DNA from: Thinopyrum elongatum | Lineage: Eukaryota; Streptophyta; Magnoliopsida; Poales; Poaceae | DNA length: 64,000 nt | Assembly (NCBI GenBank): GCA_011799875.1 | Contig: CM022301.1 | Span: forward strand, 13,659,570 to 13,723,569 | Direction of reading: 5' to 3' | Shown: positions 35,701 through 46,817 of the stretch, one piece after another | Layout: the number at the start of each line of letters is the position of its first letter | Numbering within the stretch: position 1 is the stretch's first letter | Program-made: the position numbers and the translations under genes | Notes under the pieces: generated by a model | The model's database searches: none | What the model saw: the letters and a program-made list of their open reading frames with translations, nothing else | Told to the model about the DNA's origin: nothing

Positions 35701-37473
35701 GAAATTATGTGTGATGCTAGTGATTATACTGTTGGTGCTATTCTAGGACAAAGAGTGGATAAGAAACTAAATGTTATCCATTATGCTAGTAATACTCTAG
35801 ATAGTGCCCAACGAAATTATGCTACTACTGAAAAAGAATTCTTAGCAGTTGTGTTTGCTTGTGATAAATTTAGATCCTACATTGTTGATTCTAAAGTGAC
35901 TGTTCACACCGATCATGCTACTATAAAATATCTTATGGAAAAGAAAGATGCTAAACCTAGACTCATTAGATGGGTTCTCTTGCTACAAGAATTTGATTTG
36001 CATATTACTGATAGAAAAGGAGCAGAAAATCCCGTAGCTGATAACTTGTCTATGCTTGAAAATGTCCTTGATGGCCCACTACCTATTGATGATAGCTTTC
36101 CTGATGAGCAGTTAGCTGCAATAAATGTTTCTAATAACACTCCTTGGTATGCTAATTATGCTAATTACATTGTTGCTAAATATTTACCACCTAGCTTTAC
36201 ATACCAACAAAAGAAAAAATTCTTCTATGATTTAAGACATTACTTCTGGGATGACACACATCTTTATAAAGAAGGAGTAGATGGTATTATTAGACGTTGT
36301 GTACCTGAGCATGAACAGGGACAAATCCTACGGAAATGTCACTCCGAAGCTTATGGAGGACATCATGCGGGAGACAGAACTGCTCATAAGGTATTGCAAT
36401 CTGGTTTTTATTGGCCTACTCTCTTCAAGGATGCTCGTAAGTTTGTCTTATCTTGTGATGAATGTCAAAGAATAGGTAATATGGGTAAGCGTCAAGAAAT
36501 GCCTATGAATTATTCTCTTGCTGTTGAACCATTTGATGTTTGGGGATTTCATTTCATGGGACCTTTTCCTTCGTCTAATGGGTATACTCATATTTTGGTT
36601 GCTGTTGATTATGTTTCTAAGTGGGTAGAAGCTATTCCAACCAGTAGTGCTGATCACAACACCTCTATTAAAATGCTTAAGGAAGTTATTTTCCCAAGGT
36701 TTGGAGTCCCTAGATATTTAATGACTGATGGTGGTTCACACTTTATTCAAGGTGCTTTCCGTAAACTGCTTGCCAAGTATGATGTTAATCATAGAATTGC
36801 ATCACCCTATCATCCTCAGTCTAGTGGTCAAGTTGAACTTAGCAATAGAGAAATAAAATTAATTTTTCAAAAGACTGTCAATAGGTCCCGGAAGAATTGG
36901 TCTAAGAAATTAGATGATGCACTTTGGGCTTATAGAACAGCATATAAAAATCCTATGGGTATGTCTCCTTATAAAATGGTTTATGGAAAAGCTTGTCATT
37001 TGCCTCTTGAGTTAGAACATAAAGCATATTGGGCAATTAAAGAACTCAACTATGATTTCAAACTTGCCGGTGAAAAGAGGTTATTTGATATTAGCTCATT
37101 AGATGAATGGAGGACCCAAGCTTATGAAAATGCCAAGTTATTTAAAGAAAAAGTTAAAAGATGGCATGATAAAAGAATCCAAAAGCGTGAGTTAAAAGTT
37201 GGAGAATATGTTCTTTTGTACAACTCTCATTTCAGATTCTTTGCAGGAAAACTCCTCTCCAAATGGGAAGGACCCTATGTTATTGAGGAGGTTTATCGGT
37301 CTGGACCTATCAAAATAAATAATGCTGAAGGTACTAACCCGAAGGTTGTTAATGGGCAACGAATAAAACATTATATCTCAGGTACGCCCATTAATGTTGA
37401 AAGTAATATTATCCAAACTATGACACCGGAAGAACACATAAAAGAGTCCTTCCGGAACACTCCAGAATCGTGA
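32752..37473 (+). CDS. Gypsy gag-pol polyprotein, open, integrase Asp replaced
   Basis: One frame of 1573 codons from the first ATG ([11 protein letters not shown]). Order: capsid-type gag (about 40-220, no CCHC knuckle seen), linker, aspartic protease (CDIGAS, Asp402), reverse transcriptase ([19 protein letters not shown]; catalytic FMDDFSVYG, Asp841-842), RNase H ([16 protein letters not shown], Asp988), and integrase with H2C2 zinc site (His1197 to Cys1235/Cys1238). The integrase DDE triad should be Asp, Asp1326 and Glu1362 (35 residues apart, as in the family). The first position, within WGFHFMGPF, is His1267 where Asp is normal. It makes particles, cDNA and the insertion machinery. As written the integrase is likely dead, though everything else looks intact. 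Confidence 0.95.
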   Translation: MENNPLRGLFGVSSPQTEPQLVTPQPTAPTENIEYEIPSGMIEQLLANPYAGDETEHPDMHLIYVEEICGLFNLAGLPGDEVKKNVFPLSLKGKAWYRLCDDIGSWNRNRLKLEFHQKVYPMHLVHRDRNYIYNFWPREGESIALAWGRLKSMLYSCPNHELSREIIIQNFYARLSHDDQSMLDTSCTGSFMKKTIEFRWDLLERIKRNSEDWELDEGKELGIKLKYDCVKSFMNTDAFQKFSTKYGLDSEIVASFCESFATHVDLPKEKWFKYHPPIKEEIKEPVPAKEETIIYNVDPVVPTAYIEKPSFPVRIKEHAKVSTVVNKSYIRTPKPDEQIKVEPSVAMVKDLLEENIDGHVIYFCNEATRIVKPDKSDIRRPIVGMPIVSVKIGDHCYHGLCDIGASMSAIPFTLYQEIMNDIAPAEIEDIDVTIKLANRDTISPIGIVRDVEVLCGKIKYPTDFLVLGSPQDDFCAIIFGRPFLNTVNAKIDCKKQTVGVSFGDESHEFNFSKFSRKPHKKELPSKDEIIGLASIAVSPTDPLEQYLLDHENDLHMHERNEIDEVFFEQRPLLKHNLPIETLGGPPTPKGDPVFELKQLPDTLKYAYLDEKKIYPVIISANLSEHEEERLLKVLRKHRAAIGYTLDDLKGISPTLCQHKINKEPDVKPVVDHQRRLNLKMKEVVRTEILKLLEAGIIYPITDSRWVSPVHCVPKKGGITVVPNDKNELVPQRIVTGYRLVIDFRKLNKATRKDHYPLPFIDQMLEILSKHTHFCFLDGYSGFSQIPVSQPDQEKTTFTCPFGTYAYRHMPFGLCNAPATFQRCMTAIFSDFCEKIVEVFMDDFSVYGKSFDDCLSNLNRVLQRCEQTNLVLNWEKCHFMVNEGIVLGHKISERGIEVDKAKVDAIEKMPCPKDIKGIRSFLGHAGLYRRFIKEFSKISRPLTNLLQKDTPLVFYDDCLEAFETLKKALITAPIVQPPDWNLPFEIMCDASDYTVGAILGQRVDKKLNVIHYASNTLDSAQRNYATTEKEFLAVVFACDKFRSYIVDSKVTVHTDHATIKYLMEKKDAKPRLIRWVLLLQEFDLHITDRKGAENPVADNLSMLENVLDGPLPIDDSFPDEQLAAINVSNNTPWYANYANYIVAKYLPPSFTYQQKKKFFYDLRHYFWDDTHLYKEGVDGIIRRCVPEHEQGQILRKCHSEAYGGHHAGDRTAHKVLQSGFYWPTLFKDARKFVLSCDECQRIGNMGKRQEMPMNYSLAVEPFDVWGFHFMGPFPSSNGYTHILVAVDYVSKWVEAIPTSSADHNTSIKMLKEVIFPRFGVPRYLMTDGGSHFIQGAFRKLLAKYDVNHRIASPYHPQSSGQVELSNREIKLIFQKTVNRSRKNWSKKLDDALWAYRTAYKNPMGMSPYKMVYGKACHLPLELEHKAYWAIKELNYDFKLAGEKRLFDISSLDEWRTQAYENAKLFKEKVKRWHDKRIQKRELKVGEYVLLYNSHFRFFAGKLLSKWEGPYVIEEVYRSGPIKINNAEGTNPKVVNGQRIKHYISGTPINVESNIIQTMTPEEHIKESFRNTPES

Positions 37474-37590
37474 AAAAGAGGAGGTACGTGATACGGTAAG
37501 TAAACGGACTCCGAAAAATCCGCAAAAATATTTTTTGTTAGTTTTGGAATATTTAGAAAATTAGGAAAATAAGAAGCAACCAGGAAGGCA

Positions 37591-37729
37591 CACCTGGTGG
37601 GCACAAGACACCAAGGCATGCCTGGCTTGTCAGGCGCGCCCAGGTGGGTTGTGCCCACCTCGGGTACCTCCCGGACTCCGTTTTTCTTCCGTTTGCTTGT
37701 TTCCCAAGATAAAAAAAAATCTTTATATA
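37591..37729 (+). promoter_or_regulatory. LTR-like hairpin plus TATA box upstream of ORF2
   Basis: Arms GGTGGGCACAAGACACC (from 37596) and GGTGGGTTGTGCCCACC (from 37643) form a near-perfect inverted repeat, almost the same as the hairpins in the U3 of the Gypsy LTRs. It is followed by TATATA at 37724-37729, about 90 bp before the ATG at 37819. Together they look like a copy of LTR promoter parts between pol and the second ORF. Confidence 0.6.
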
Positions 37730-37818
37730 CCCCCCGAACCTATTGACCTCCGTGTCACGGAGAAATCTCCTGTTATCTTTTCTTGCTGTTTTCTGTCAGA
37801 TCTGTTAAGCCAGGCATC

Positions 37819-38226
37819 ATGTCTTCTTCTTTCTCTAACAATGTGGAAGAGGATGCTTGGTTGATGAAGATCGAGCTAAAGAGGGAAGAGGCCGTTGGAG
37901 CAGCCAAGGAGGACAAGGGCAAGGAGGCTACAGGAGATCAAACGCCGGTGGTCGAACAAGCACTGCCTGCAGAGGAAGAAGAAGAAGATATCCTTAAACC
38001 TTACTATGCTCATATTACCCCTACTGAGATTGAAGCCTTTCGGATCATCGAAACGGTTCGTGTGCAAAATAAATATCTCACTCGTGAAAATATTCTGCAT
38101 CAAGAGCACATCATCTTCCTCCGGAGCGTCATCCATAGATTGGAGAATCTCTTGATCTTGAAGGATAGGATCGCTACTATTTCGTCACCACCACCACCTC
38201 CTTCTCCATCACCAAAAGAAAATTGA
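37819..38226 (+). CDS. Small second ORF of the Gypsy element, unknown function
   Basis: A 135-residue protein starting MSSSFSNNVEEDAWLMK. It is acidic (EEEEEDILK), then predicted helical (about residues 65-115, with regular Leu/Ile: VIHRLENLLILKDRI), and ends in a proline run (SPPPPPPSPSP) plus KEN. No signal peptide or membrane segment, so it is not an obvious envelope protein. It sits where Athila-type elements carry a second ORF, 345 bp after gag-pol, with its own hairpin/TATA module upstream. I chose the ATG at 37819; the frame also extends 36 bp upstream without an ATG. Function unknown. Confidence 0.6.
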   Translation: MSSSFSNNVEEDAWLMKIELKREEAVGAAKEDKGKEATGDQTPVVEQALPAEEEEEDILKPYYAHITPTEIEAFRIIETVRVQNKYLTRENILHQEHIIFLRSVIHRLENLLILKDRIATISSPPPPPSPSPKEN

Positions 38227-39805
38227 GTATCGGGTATGGGCACTCCCCTTGGCTTCCGCCAAGCTTGGGGGAGGTGCCCCAGTATTGTATCACCCCCACT
38301 ATCTTTTGCCTTTACTTTTCTTAGTTCGATCCATGGTTATCTTTTGCTTTAAATGAATAAAAGTTTAGTTCGATCCTTTCTTTTTGAGAGCTTGCTTAGT
38401 AATCCATCCTTGTAATTGTGTGCGAGATATATAATAAAGTTTAGTTTGAGTTTTTGCTTTCTTTACTTTCATGTTTCAATAAAGAGAAAGGAAATAAATG
38501 AAAAGATCAGATGCTAATCCTATGGTAGGTGATAACACCACATAAGGAAAAGTTTAAGTAGAAAATTTTATTAGAGATTGACAAACATAGCATTAGTCAA
38601 TGATGCAACTCATGAAAGAATTAATAAGGGAAGAGAAGATTCACATATAAATACACTATCATGGAAATCTTTTGTGATTGTGAGCCCCCATCAAAATATT
38701 ATATGCCAAAATTGTGGACATTGGACAAGGAAGACAACTTAATGATTTATGTTTCTTCATATTCACATAGAAGTTATATTGTCATAGATCCATCAACATG
38801 TGGTGCTTGCCCCCCATCTTTGCTAGCCAAAAATTCCGCACTAAGTAGAGATACTACTTGTGCATCCAAAAAACCCTTAAACCCAAATCTTATTTTCGAG
38901 AGTCCACCATATCTACCTATGGATTGAGTAAGATCCTTCAAGTAAGTTGTCATCGGTGCAATAAGGCAATAAAAATTGCTTCTAAAAGTGTGAGATCATT
39001 TAGTGTAAGAGAAAATTGAGCGTTGTACAAACTTGTGATGGTGAAGAATAAAAGGGACAGACTGCATAATAAAGGTTGCCATCACAAGGGGCAATATAAC
39101 GTGACCTTCTTTTGCATTAAGGGGTTGAGCATACAAACAAATAAGTGCATGGCAACCTCTGCTTCCCTTTGTGAAGGCCCTATCTTTTACTTTTATGTAT
39201 TTACTTTTATGCAAGAGTCAAAGTTCTTCTCTATTTTCCTTTTATTTTTCTCCTTTGGCAAGCATCATGTGGTGAGGAAAGATCTAGGCACATATGTCTA
39301 GTTGAATATGGGCAGCATGAGTTATTATTGTTAACATCACCCTTGAGGTAAATACGTTGGGAGGCGAAACTATAAGCCCCTATCTTTCTATGTGTCCAGT
39401 TGAAACGTTTTGCTCATGTGTATGCGTTGAGTGTTAGCAATCATAGAAGACTATATGATGGTTGAGTATGTGGACTTGCCTAAAGGCTCCGATACGTGAC
39501 CCTTCCTGAAAAGATGATGAATTGTAGTTGCAAAGTTGACTGAGAACATAGTTTGTTGGTTTCTAATAGAGTTTATGCTTTATACTTCGATTGTGTGATG
39601 AATTGTTACTTATTCATGAGAAGTCTATGATAAAAGCTCTATGATAAAAGTTTTATGTTAAAGTTTGTTGCTGTTATAATAAAATTACATGATGCTTCTA
39701 TGTCCGTATTTTGTTTTTATCGACACCTCTCTCTCTAAGCATGTGGACATGTTTTTCGATTTTTATTTTCGCTTGAGGACAAGCGAGGTCTAAGCTTGGG
39801 GGAGT
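38227..39805 (+). other. Gypsy 3' UTR with polypurine tract
   Basis: Noncoding. The polypurine tract TCTAAGCTTGGGGGAGT (39789-39805) abuts the 3' LTR, and a second CCAAGCTTGGGGGAGG lies near 38259-38274. Blocks at 38820-38925 and 39160-39240 resemble blocks in the other Gypsy 3' UTR (9287-9385 and 9860-9935). The ORF at 38661-38927 overlaps the first block, but I see no domain. Confidence 0.8.
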
Positions 39806-41324
39806 TGATACGTCCATTTTGCATCATGTTTTCCTACTGTTATTTATGATGTTTTTATGCATAATAATGCTTTTTGGAGTAATTCTAATGCCTTTTCTCT
39901 CATAATATGCAAGGTAAACACAAGGAAGGAGAATTCCGGTAGCTGGAAATCTGGACCTGAAAAAGCTATGTCAGGCTACCTATTCTGCACAACTCCAAAT
40001 GAGCTGAAACTTTACGGGGATTTTTTATGGAATAAATGAGAAAAATTGGAGCCAATAAGTACCAGAGGGGGCCCACCAGGTGGGCACAACCCACCTGGGC
40101 ATGCTATGGAGCCCAGGCGCGCCCTGGTGGGTTGTGCTCCCCTCGGCCCACCTCCGGTGCCCATCTTCTGGTATATAAGTCATTTTGACCTAGAAAAAAT
40201 CAGGAGAGGACTTTCGGGACGGAGCACCACCGTCTCAAGGCGGAACTTGGGCAGGAGCACTTTTGCCCTCCGGCGGAGCGATTCCGCCAGGGGAACTTCT
40301 CTCCCGGAGGGGGAAATCATCGTCATCATCATCACCAACAACTCTCCCATCTTGGGGAGGGCAATCTCCATCAACATCTTCAACAGCACCATCTCCTCTC
40401 AAACCCTAGTTCATCTCTTGTGTTCAATCTTTGTACCGGAACTATAAATTGGTGCTTGTGGGTGACTAGTAGTGTTGATTACATCTTGTAGTTGATTACT
40501 ATATGGTTTATTTGGTGGAAGATTATATGTTCAGATCCAATATGCTATTTAATACCCCTCTGATCTTGAGCATGATTATTATTTGTGAGTAGTTACTTAT
40601 GTTCTTGAGGTCATGGGAGAAATCATGTTGCAAGTAATCATGTGAACTTGATATGTGTTCGATATTTTGATAGTATGTGTGTTGTGATTCCCTTAGTGGT
40701 GTCATATGAACATCGACTACATGACACTTCACCATATTTGGGCCTAAGGGAATGCATTGTGGAGTAGTTATTAGATGATGGGTTGCGAGAGTGACAGAAG
40801 CTTAAACCCTAGTTTATGCGCTATTCGGTAAAGGACCGATTGGATCCAAAAGTTTAATGCTATGGTTAGAATTTATTCTTAATACTTTTCTCGTAGTTGC
40901 GGATGCTTGCGAGGGGGTTAATCATAAGTAGGAGGTTTGTTCAAGTAAGAACAGCACGTAAGCACCGGTCCACCCACATATCAAATTATCAAAGTAGCGA
41001 ACACAAATCAAACCAACATGATGAAACTGACTAGATGAAATTACCGTGTACCCCCAAGAACGCTTTGCTTATTATAAGAGACTGTTTTGGCCTGTTCTTT
41101 GCCTCAAAAGGATTGGGCTACCTTGCTGCACTTTTGCTACTACTATTGTTACTTGCTCGTTACAAATTATCTGGCTATCAAACTACTCTGCTACTTACAA
41201 TTTCAGTACTTGCAGACATTACCTTGCTGAAAACCGCTTGTCATTTCCTTCTGCTCTTCGTTGGGTTCGACACTCTTACTTATCGAAAAGGCTACAATTG
41301 ATCCCATATACTTGTGGGTCATCA
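39806..41324 (+). repeat. Gypsy 3' LTR (1519 bp)
   Basis: It starts TGATACGTCC and ends GTGGGTCATCA. It is nearly colinear with the 5' LTR, with one single-base indel noticed, and most differences are transitions. It has the same hairpin (around 40085-40137) and a TATATAAG box near 40171-40178. Confidence 0.95.
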
Positions 41325-41329
41325 CTGAC

Positions 41330-41501
41330 ATGTGCAATTGTTTACTTTCCGCTGCTATACTCTTAGAATTGCATGTGTAGGGTGATGCTTGACTTGTCTT
41401 ACTTGCTAAAATCTGCCCACAACTAAAATTGGGAAAAGGATAGATTTTTATTTGGTCAAGGGTCTAATCACCCCCCCTCTAGACATACTTTTGATCCTAC
41501 A
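41330..41501 (+). repeat. Right part of the host Copia 5' LTR
   Basis: It continues the LTR interrupted at 31127, contains a CACCCCCCC run, and ends TTGATCCTACA. Total LTR length without the insertion is about 1579 bp. Confidence 0.8.
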
Positions 41502-41503
41502 AG

Positions 41504-41515
41504 TGGTATCAGAGC
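41504..41515 (+). other. Primer binding site, TGGTATCAGAGC
   Basis: An exact match to the usual Copia initiator tRNA-Met site, two bases after the LTR end. It confirms the 5' LTR and plus orientation. Confidence 0.92.
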
Positions 41516-41584
41516 TTTGGTTTCTGTAGCATTGGTTTCCATTGCTTTGGTGATCATACCCTTGGTTTCACAACCTAGGAGAGT

Positions 41585-44520
41585 ATGGCGTCTAGTGAGG
41601 GTAATTATCATCGTAGAGGTCCATATTTTGATGGTACAAACTTTGCTAGTTGGAAACAGAAGATGAAAATGCATATTCTTGCTCATAACCCCGCCATTTG
41701 GGCTGTTGTTCGTGTTGGCTTACAAGGTGAATTATTTGAGGATGGCAAGGAACTGGATCGTGAAGCTACCGCGGAAGAATTGAAGATGTTGCAATACAAT
41801 GCTCAAGCTTGTGACATTCTCTTCAATGGTTTGTGTCCTGAGGAATTCAACAAAATCAGCCGCCTCGAGAATGCAAAGGAAATTTGGGATACTTTGGTTG
41901 ATATGCATGAGGGTACCGAGTCCGTCAAGGAATCTAAGTTGGATGTGCTTCAAAGTCAACTTGACAAGTTCAAGATGAAGGATGGTGAAGGAGTCGCTGA
42001 GATGTACTCTAGGCTTGCTCTCATCACAAATGAGATTGCCGGCTTAGGAAGTGAAGAGATGACCAACAAATTCATCATCAAGAAGATCCTTAGAACTTTG
42101 GATGGAAAATATGATACTGTTTGCACATTGATCCAAATGATGCCAAATTACAAAGATCTCAAGCCCACGGATGTTATTGGAAGGATTGTTGCTCATGAAA
42201 TGTCACTCAAGGACAAAGAGGAGCTACACAACAAATCAAGTGGTGCTTACAAAGCCTCAACCGATGCTCCCGCAACTTCAAGCTACAAGCTAGTATCCAA
42301 TGAAGAGATAAGCCTAATGGTGAAAAGATTCAACAAGTTTTACAAGAACAAAGGAAAAGAAAGAAGCTCTAGCTCAAGACACTATAAGAATATAGGGATG
42401 GCAATGTGTAGGGTATGGGCGGGTACAACCTCCTTTTGCACATACCCATACCCACAGAAAATTTCTATACCCACCCACTTCAATACCCATGGGCATAAAT
42501 TGACACCCATGCCCATACCCATCGGGTATAGGATACCCGATGGGTATCCAGTGGGTACAATATGTAGCAATTAAATTTTTAAAAAGGTAGAGAAATGAGT
42601 TTAAAATTCAAGTGATGATGGGCGAGCAGTATAGCATTAACGTGGCTTCCTCCGGTGGGTGGTCTTTTGGAGGCATCAACGGAGTATGACGAGCGGTTGG
42701 TGGAAGCCCAGCGTAGTGGGAGGTGGCAGTGGCAATGGGGGGGGGGGCTCCCTGGATCGATAGTTAGACAGGAGTCCGGTAGCAAAGAGTCGAGATTTCA
42801 TCTTTTCGAGGAGTCACATTAAACGTATGAGGAGTGGAGAGCAGGTGATTACGAGCCTATGAGCTATGGCAGGTTTAAGGAATGCGAGAATTAGGGTGGC
42901 CCATAGGAGTTAGATGTTGAGTCCACATGTCATAGGAGTTATTTTCATTAACTAATTGTTTCTGGGTATCCATTGGGTTACCCGTGGGCATAATTTCATA
43001 CCCATGCCCTACCCATACATTTTGCGGGTATGGATACCCATTACCCATGGGTACAAAATCTCTCCAAGTCTTACCCATGCCCATTGTTTTCGGGTAGGGT
43101 ACCTATGGGTACCCATACCCATGGGCAAAACTGCCATCCCTATGAGAATGGATCATCGAGTCATGATCCAAATTGCTACAATTGTGGAAGACCAGGACAC
43201 TATTCCAATTAGTGTACGACACCTCACAAGAAAAGAGACGAATCACCAAGAGGAAGATATAGAAGAGATGAATCACTTCATAAGGAGAGAAGGAGTAGAG
43301 ATGATCGTTATGAGCGAAAACCCTCTCGAAGAAGCAAGGATTCGGAATGGAAGGACAAGTCATCCAAGAGCTACACAAGAAGAAGACATCAAGCTCATGT
43401 TGGTGAATGGATTTCCGGCTTCGACTCCGACAACCACTCCGAGGGAAGCTATCACTCCGACTCCGACTATAGTCAAGATGAAGGTGTTGCCGGACTTGCT
43501 CTTGTGTCATCCAACTCCTATGATCTATTTGATTCACCAAATGAAGGATTTGGAAGATACTTCATGGCAAAAGGCCCCAAGGTATCACACCCCGAATACC
43601 TTGACTGCAATAGTGATGAGGATGATTTGCTTGGTGATGATGATTTACTTGTTGATAAGGCTAGTGATGTGAGCTATAGTGAAAATGCTATTAATCATGA
43701 TAGTCAAGAGGAAATGAATGACAATGCTATGAACAAGATTGAGTGTCTAACTAAAGAACTAAATGCTCTTAAGTTAGCTCATGAAACAACTCAAGAAGAT
43801 CATAGAGAACTTCTAAGAACTCATGAGAAGCTACGCTTCGAGAAGCTAAATTTAGAGCAAGAGCATGAGTTTCTTAAAGCTATCAATGATGATCTTCGAA
43901 AGAAGAGTTCTTCATATCTTGCCAAACATTTACTCTTGTCTACCTTTATGCCACAAGTTAAATCTAAGCAAACTAGTAACAAGGGTAAAAAGGGTTCTTC
44001 TTCTAGTAGTAACAATAACAATGCTACATCCAATGTTGTAGCTTCTAGTAGTTCTATTGATTCCACTAGTGATTCTCTTAGCCAAGTTACACTTGAGCAA
44101 GAAAACAATCTATTGGAAGGAATTATAGAAAAAGGTGTCTACAAGAGCCTTGCCGGGACTAAGCAATTTGAGGAAATTGTACGCAAGCAAGGAAGGGACC
44201 AGAAGAACCAAGGTATTGGTTTTGAACGAAAGTTCAATGCCAATGGAGTTGAGTGGGAAGAAGATCAATACCCCAAGATGAAGTTTGTTCCTCAACAAGA
44301 GAAGTATGATCCTACTTACTTCAAGAGAACACAAGCTCAAGATGATCTTCCACCACAAGACCACAAGCTAAAAGGCAAGGACAAGCTTCAAGAGGAGATT
44401 GACTCATTTGAAGAAGCACCTCAAGCCTTGGTCAAGTGGGTTCCCAAGACTTCATCAAGTGCTACTACAACTCCAAGGATTCCCATCAAGTTGATGTGGG
44501 TCCCAAAGAAGAAGAACTAG
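41585..44520 (+). pseudogene. SIRE-like Copia gag, interrupted by a hAT element
   Basis: The protein starts MASSEGNYHRRGPYF with DGTNFASWKQKMKMHI, the Copia gag start, and runs 267 codons to HYK. There a hAT element (42393-43142) intervenes. Taking out the element and one 8-bp duplication (758 bp) rejoins the same frame. It then carries a zinc knuckle (CYNCGRPGHYSN) whose last Cys follows a TAG at 43210-43212. No further stop occurs before 44518-44520. The tail is acidic, then coiled coil (about 43730-43920), Ser/Asn-rich, and ends with LVKWVPK and LMWVPKKKN, as in SIRE-like gags. Two lesions in all: the insertion and one nonsense codon. Confidence 0.88.
42393..43142. mobile_element. Non-autonomous hAT transposon (750 bp)
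   Basis: The ends TAGGGATGGCAAT and its inverse CTGCCATCCCTA are typical plant hAT termini. Flanking 8-mers TAAGAATA (42385-42392) and TGAGAATG (43143-43150) match at 6 of 8, both differences being G/A transitions. Inside are many forward and inverted copies of ACCCATGGGTA-like words near both ends. No transposase is encoded. Confidence 0.88.
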
Positions 44521-45300
44521 AGAGTTCTTGAGGGTGACTCCGCCAACAAACTTCACTCATATTCATTTTAGCAAGAACTTCTGCAATCAACTTCCACATC
44601 TTGCACTAGTTCATGGAGTCATAAACCCTCTTGTTGTTAAGGCAAGGGACAAGGTAGTCAATGCAATTCATGGACATCATCATTTGTGTATTTCACTCTA
44701 TGTCTATGGATATTCTTGTATGTTCCTTGTGTGGGACTAACTCATGTAGGTATTCAAAGCACAAAACTCCAAAGGATTGCTCACAACTCTTGATGATCTA
44801 CATCAACATTGAGCGTCCACATCTTCAACATCTACATGAAGTCATCATCGACAAAACCCAAGGTTAGTTCATCCCTCTTTGGGGGATATCACATCTAGGG
44901 GGAGCTTTGCTCTAAGACTTGAGCTAAAGCAACTCTAATGGTGTGAACACATCAATGTTTTATGTAAAAGTGGCAACCCTACTTGTGCTTAAACGATGAG
45001 TATGACCTATGATCAAATGTTCTCATTTGACTCCTAAGTCAATATACTCATATATAGATGACCTAGTCATCGCCAATTGCTTGATAGATGCTAGAATTGG
45101 TTGTGCATGTTTGACACATATTTCATTTGCTATCTTATTGTGTGAGCATGTTGGTTTGCATGTTTTCTTTATTCAAGGACATCCATTTCTTGTTTTGATT
45201 GTCTTGGTTTTTCTGGCCAAGTGGATGTACAAGAATGCCTAAGCACCTTCTCTAGCTATCTATGCTTTCTTGTCTCAAATTCTATTCTTGCCACATCATA
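44521..45300 (+). other. Noncoding spacer after Copia gag
   Basis: The place where pol should begin instead holds low-complexity sequence with many stops. It includes the tract CTAGGGGGAGC near 44895, like the purine tracts of Copia 3' regions. No protease, integrase, RT or RNase H motif is seen on either strand. Confidence 0.65.
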
Positions 45301-45320
45301 AAAATTGAACAAGTCATTTT

Positions 45321-45583
45321 CGGACCCTCCGGGTGAGGCGCACTCGGAGCCACCGATCTGAGAAGGACTGACCTCCAAAACCTTCTTTATGCATTTTGGT
45401 TGGACCAATCCACTCAAACTCGGTCAAACTGAAATCATTTAGATTGATCTAGGTTTCAATCTCGGTGTCACTGAGTTGAACCATTTCGGCATCACCGATT
45501 TGCTATACTTCCTGTAGTTACACATATCGGTGCCACCTAGTTGATCCACTCGGAGCCACCGGCAACACACGGGTATATATATA
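45321..45583 (+). promoter_or_regulatory. Putative internal promoter of the Copia extra ORF
   Basis: Variants of CGGT-N3-ACCG (one mismatch at 45345, 45463, 45487, 45528 and 45551) lead up to TATATATATA at 45574-45583. The arrangement copies the U3 of this element's own LTR. The extra ORF starts downstream at 55212; without insertions the distance is about 0.7 kb. More sites, exact ones at 53355 and 55057, lie in between, so they may act on both sides. Confidence 0.5.
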
Positions 45584-45710
45584 CTTCACGGGCCCGAACC
45601 ATTTAAAATTCTCAAACCTCTTCGTTCCCGCACCCCGTTGCTGCCGTCGCCTTGGTCTTCGGATCGTCGCCCTTGTCTCCTGCGCGCTCACTGCCGGAAT
45701 CCATCGCAGT

Positions 45711-46286
45711 TGCCGTGGGAATGGATCTGACAGTAGGGAATAGGGGTACGTATGAGCGGGCAGAGTCTAGCTACGGCGAGGTTGTACACTCGGATTTTAC
45801 GAGTTCATGCCCCTCTCGAAAGAGGTAACGACCCTACGTCTCGGTGCTGCGAGAGCTTTTGTTATGTGGAGTGTCGAGTTACAGGGGGTGCGAACCCTTG
45901 TGCAGGAGCAGAGGGACAGCTTATATAGAGTCCGCTGGCCACTCATAAACACCCCGTTACCCAAGGGTTCGATGGAGAATTAAGTCTGGCGTTACTGGAA
46001 ACGTTTGTAATAAATGCTATTCATGGTGACGAGCTGATCGCCTGCCTGTTGCCATCCCAGGGTGACTCTAGGTCTTCTGTCTTCGAGTGACGCTTGGCAT
46101 TCCGAGTGAACAAGGTCGGTCGAGTGAAGGAGGGGCTTCCGAGTGGATTCATCGTCGAGTGACTTGCATGTTGTGATCATTTCAGTCGGTACTCCCTTCA
46201 TAAGCCTTGGACTCTTTAATAAGGTGTTCTTGGGTGGGGTATGTAGGTCAGGCATGGGACCTTACCCTAGGTACATGTCCTCGTCA
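45711..46286 (-). repeat. Tat-like 3' LTR (576 bp)
   Basis: Its plus-strand start is TGCCGTGGGAATGG, where the partner has TGTCGTGGGAACGG. The plus-strand end is TCCTCGTCA, directly followed by TTGGCCCCCGAAT, which on the minus strand is a polypurine tract. Confidence 0.88.
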
Positions 46287-46817
46287 TTGGCCCCCGAATG
46301 GATCGGGGTTCGAGTGAAAAAGGGTCGGTGCGAGTTCTGACAATATTCAGTGCCTCGGAGGTGTTTCCTAACTTTGTAGATGCTTGTGCTGATTGAATTC
46401 CTTGTCAATCACCCTGATCCATTCTGGTTTGATGCGTGTCCGAGTGATCTTGAGCATTGGGTCGGACCCGAATGGAGAAAGAAGTATATCAATGCAGCCG
46501 ATTGCTCCGTCGTGCCCGGATTCTGCGGGATTCGAAAATTTTGGGAAGCCCGCGGAATGGCAACAGCGTAGCGAGCGGGGCAAGTGAGCGGGTCTCCTCG
46601 ATTACAATGCCACCTTTATCACCACGTATAGCGCGGGCGCTGTTAGTGGGATGCGCCGAAATTTCGCGGGCCCGCAGGTCAAAGACCCACTCGGTTAACT
46701 TATAAAAGGTGACGCTGACGAGGGACGGTACAGTGTTCCTCCTCTTTTCCCCACTTCTCCTCGTCTCTCCGCCTCCGTACAGCGCCGCTCAGTTCGACTC
46801 CGACGACCATAGCGAAA
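46287..46817 (+). other. Upstream region of the antisense gene
   Basis: Between the Tat LTR and the ATG at 46818. It contains the minus-strand polypurine tract at its left edge and a possible TATA box CTTATAAAAG at 46699-46708, about 110 bp before the ATG. No conserved ORF. Confidence 0.5.

Larger units (their letters stand above)
31128..41324 (+). mobile_element. Complete Athila/Tat-like Gypsy retrotransposon (10.2 kb)
   Basis: Two LTRs (31128-32645 and 39806-41324) flank a PBS, an unbroken gag-pol, a small second ORF, a long 3' UTR and a polypurine tract. The flanks are CTTAC (31123-31127) and CTGAC (41325-41329), a 5-bp target duplication with one change, inside the LTR of the host Copia. 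By hand I count about 59 differences between the LTRs (about 3.9 percent). At the commonly used grass rate of 1.3e-8 per site per year that is roughly 1.5 million years. No chromodomain is seen. Confidence 0.93.

Noticed and set aside
38661..39301. ORFs in the Gypsy 3' UTR as envelope-like genes
   Set aside because: No signal peptide or membrane segment; similarity to the other Gypsy 3' UTR is at DNA level across frames.
41504..41515. tRNA gene suggested by a tRNA-complementary stretch
   Set aside because: Only the primer binding site is present, at an LTR edge; there is no cloverleaf.
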